From positions 1 to 7,954 of the forward strand of contig SLBU01000132.1 in assembly GCA_007126175.1 (NCBI GenBank): a stretch of DNA of 7,954 bases. Direction: 5' to 3'. Shown here in pieces: positions 5,977 through 7,954 of this stretch. Both the position numbers and the translations under genes were made by a program. This DNA is from Kiritimatiellia bacterium (GTDB lineage: Bacteria > Verrucomicrobiota > Kiritimatiellia > UBA8416). Each line of letters begins with the position of its first letter. The first letter of the stretch is position 1. The notes below the pieces were generated by a model. It saw only the letters and a list, made by a program, of their open reading frames with translations, did not search any database and was not told where the DNA came from.

Positions 5977-6900
5977 CGTAGCCGCCAGCATTGCATCCAG
6001 CGTTTCCGATAAATCATACTCCGCCTGCCAGCCACAGTCCGCCTGGATCTTCGTCAAATCCAACGCAGCAGTCGAATCCGTCGGACGATACAACTTCGGA
6101 TCCACTTCCGTTTCCACCTCGATCTGCAGCTTCTGCGCCAGCAAGGCTAGGAGGTCCCCGATCTTGCAGGATTGCGCCGTACTGATATTGTAGGCCTCAC
6201 CGCTGCGGCCCTTCTCCAACAACAGACGATACGCCCGCACCACATCGCGTACATCCAGAAAGCGCCGCGCACTCGACAAATTGCCCGTGCGAATCGTCCC
6301 ACCACCAACCGATCGCAACGCCAGCAGCCGCTCCACAAAAGCCGGCACCACAAAAGGAGGACGTTGCCCCGGCCCCGTATGGTTCGAAGGGCGTGCCGTC
6401 AGCACATCCAAATTGCGCGTCCGCGCATACAGCAGCGCACACTGGTCTGCCGCCATCTTGCTAATCCCATACAAGTTTCTGGGTGCCAATGGCGTATCTT
6501 CCCGCAGAGGTGTCCCTGCCTGGCCTCGCCCATCATCGCCATACACCTCCGATGTCGTCACAACCAACGTCCGCATCCCCGGGCACACCCCCACGGCCGC
6601 ATCCAGCATATGCACCGTTCCCAACGTATTGACCCTGAATACGCGACTCGATGCCGCCTCCGCATTCGGCACAAAAGCTATCCCCGCAATATGCAGGCAT
6701 GCATCCGGTTGGTGGCGCGCAACGACATCCCGGCAACGCCCCGCATCACAGACATCCAGCTCTTCCCATGCCGCAATCCCCGCAGGCTTCTCTTCCGGAA
6801 TCGCCACATCCGCCGCCAGCACCGTATGCCCATGCGCCGTAAGCTCCCGACAGGCATGCTGTCCCGCGAATCCCGCCGCTCCTGTAACCAATACTCGCAT
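5956..6900 (-). CDS. rmd: GDP-6-deoxy-D-mannose (GDP-4-dehydro-6-deoxymannose) reductase
   Basis: An extended short-chain dehydrogenase of 314 residues, predicted to reduce the 4-keto group of GDP-4-dehydro-6-deoxy-D-mannose to give GDP-D-rhamnose. Seen in the sequence: the NAD(P)-binding GxxGxxG at G7, G10 and G13, the catalytic set S117, Y144 and K148 in SEVYG and YGISK, RPSNHTGPGQ (170-179), and a FLDVRDVVRAYRLLL block. The last two motifs match Rmd rather than GDP-fucose synthase, which has a different residue pattern there and needs epimerase residues. The gene directly follows gmd, whose product makes the substrate, with 5 nt between the gmd stop and ATG 6900. An in-frame TTG at 6909 overlaps the gmd stop, but a start at MRVLVTG fits the family. 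There is no strong ribosome site, so coupling to gmd is likely. A 4-epimerising sister enzyme giving GDP-6-deoxy-talose is a less likely alternative. Confidence 0.86.
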   Translation of the reverse strand: MRVLVTGAAGFAGQHACRELTAHGHTVLAADVAIPEEKPAGIAAWEELDVCDAGRCRDVVARHQPDACLHIAGIAFVPNAEAASSRVFRVNTLGTVHMLDAAVGVCPGMRTLVVTTSEVYGDDGRGQAGTPLREDTPLAPRNLYGISKMAADQCALLYARTRNLDVLTARPSNHTGPGQRPPFVVPAFVERLLALRSVGGGTIRTGNLSSARRFLDVRDVVRAYRLLLEKGRSGEAYNISTAQSCKIGDLLALLAQKLQIEVETEVDPKLYRPTDSTAALDLTKIQADCGWQAEYDLSETLDAMLAATLPAGRA

Positions 6901-6905
6901 AACAA

Positions 6906-7937
<1,032 letters not shown>

Positions 7938-7954
7938 CTAGATACAATCCCCAC

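Overview
The window is ordinary-looking bacterial chromosome: moderately G+C-rich, densely coded, with no tRNA, rRNA, mobile element or CRISPR that I can see. It encodes formyl-Met-tRNA synthesis, DXP-dependent vitamin B6 synthesis and a Sec-exported protein with an outer-membrane-barrel look, so the host is a Gram-negative-type bacterium. The order pdxJ-acpS is widespread. Following it with a bifunctional nnr, a small TPR protein and fmt makes me think of the PVC group (for example Verrucomicrobiota or Kiritimatiellota), but that is a low-confidence guess made without any search.

Layout. Positions 1-3867 (minus strand, reading right to left) hold a tightly packed housekeeping operon: pdxJ (pyridoxine 5'-phosphate synthase), acpS (holo-ACP synthase), nnr (NAD(P)H-hydrate repair), a small acidic TPR-like protein of unknown role, and fmt (Met-tRNA formyltransferase), which runs off the left edge of the window. 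Gaps are 2 to 20 nt and one pair overlaps by 13 nt. Positions 3868-3986 are a divergent promoter region with a candidate promoter on each strand and a perfect 14-bp AT palindrome. Positions 3987-5850 (plus strand) carry a small FAD/NAD(P) oxidoreductase of the ferredoxin-reductase family and then a separate gene for a secreted, proline-rich-linker, putative outer-membrane beta-barrel protein with its own promoter-like sequence. Positions 5851-5955 are a convergent intergenic region with a terminator-like hairpin. Positions 5956-7892 (minus strand) carry gmd and rmd, the two enzymes expected to turn GDP-D-mannose into GDP-D-rhamnose for a cell-surface glycan.

How the genes work together. pdxJ, acpS, nnr and fmt supply or maintain cofactors and modifications (PLP, phosphopantetheinyl-ACP, NAD(P)H, fMet-tRNA) and are probably co-transcribed as a constitutive housekeeping unit. 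gmd and rmd form a separate two-gene nucleotide-sugar unit. The two plus-strand genes between them are not clearly tied to either.

I found no convincing new biological system. The items most worth a second look are the uncharacterised acidic TPR protein translationally embedded in the operon, the uncharacterised exported barrel-like protein, the apparent leaderless promoter over a 14-bp palindrome, and a strong C-over-G strand skew that persists even in a plus-strand gene.
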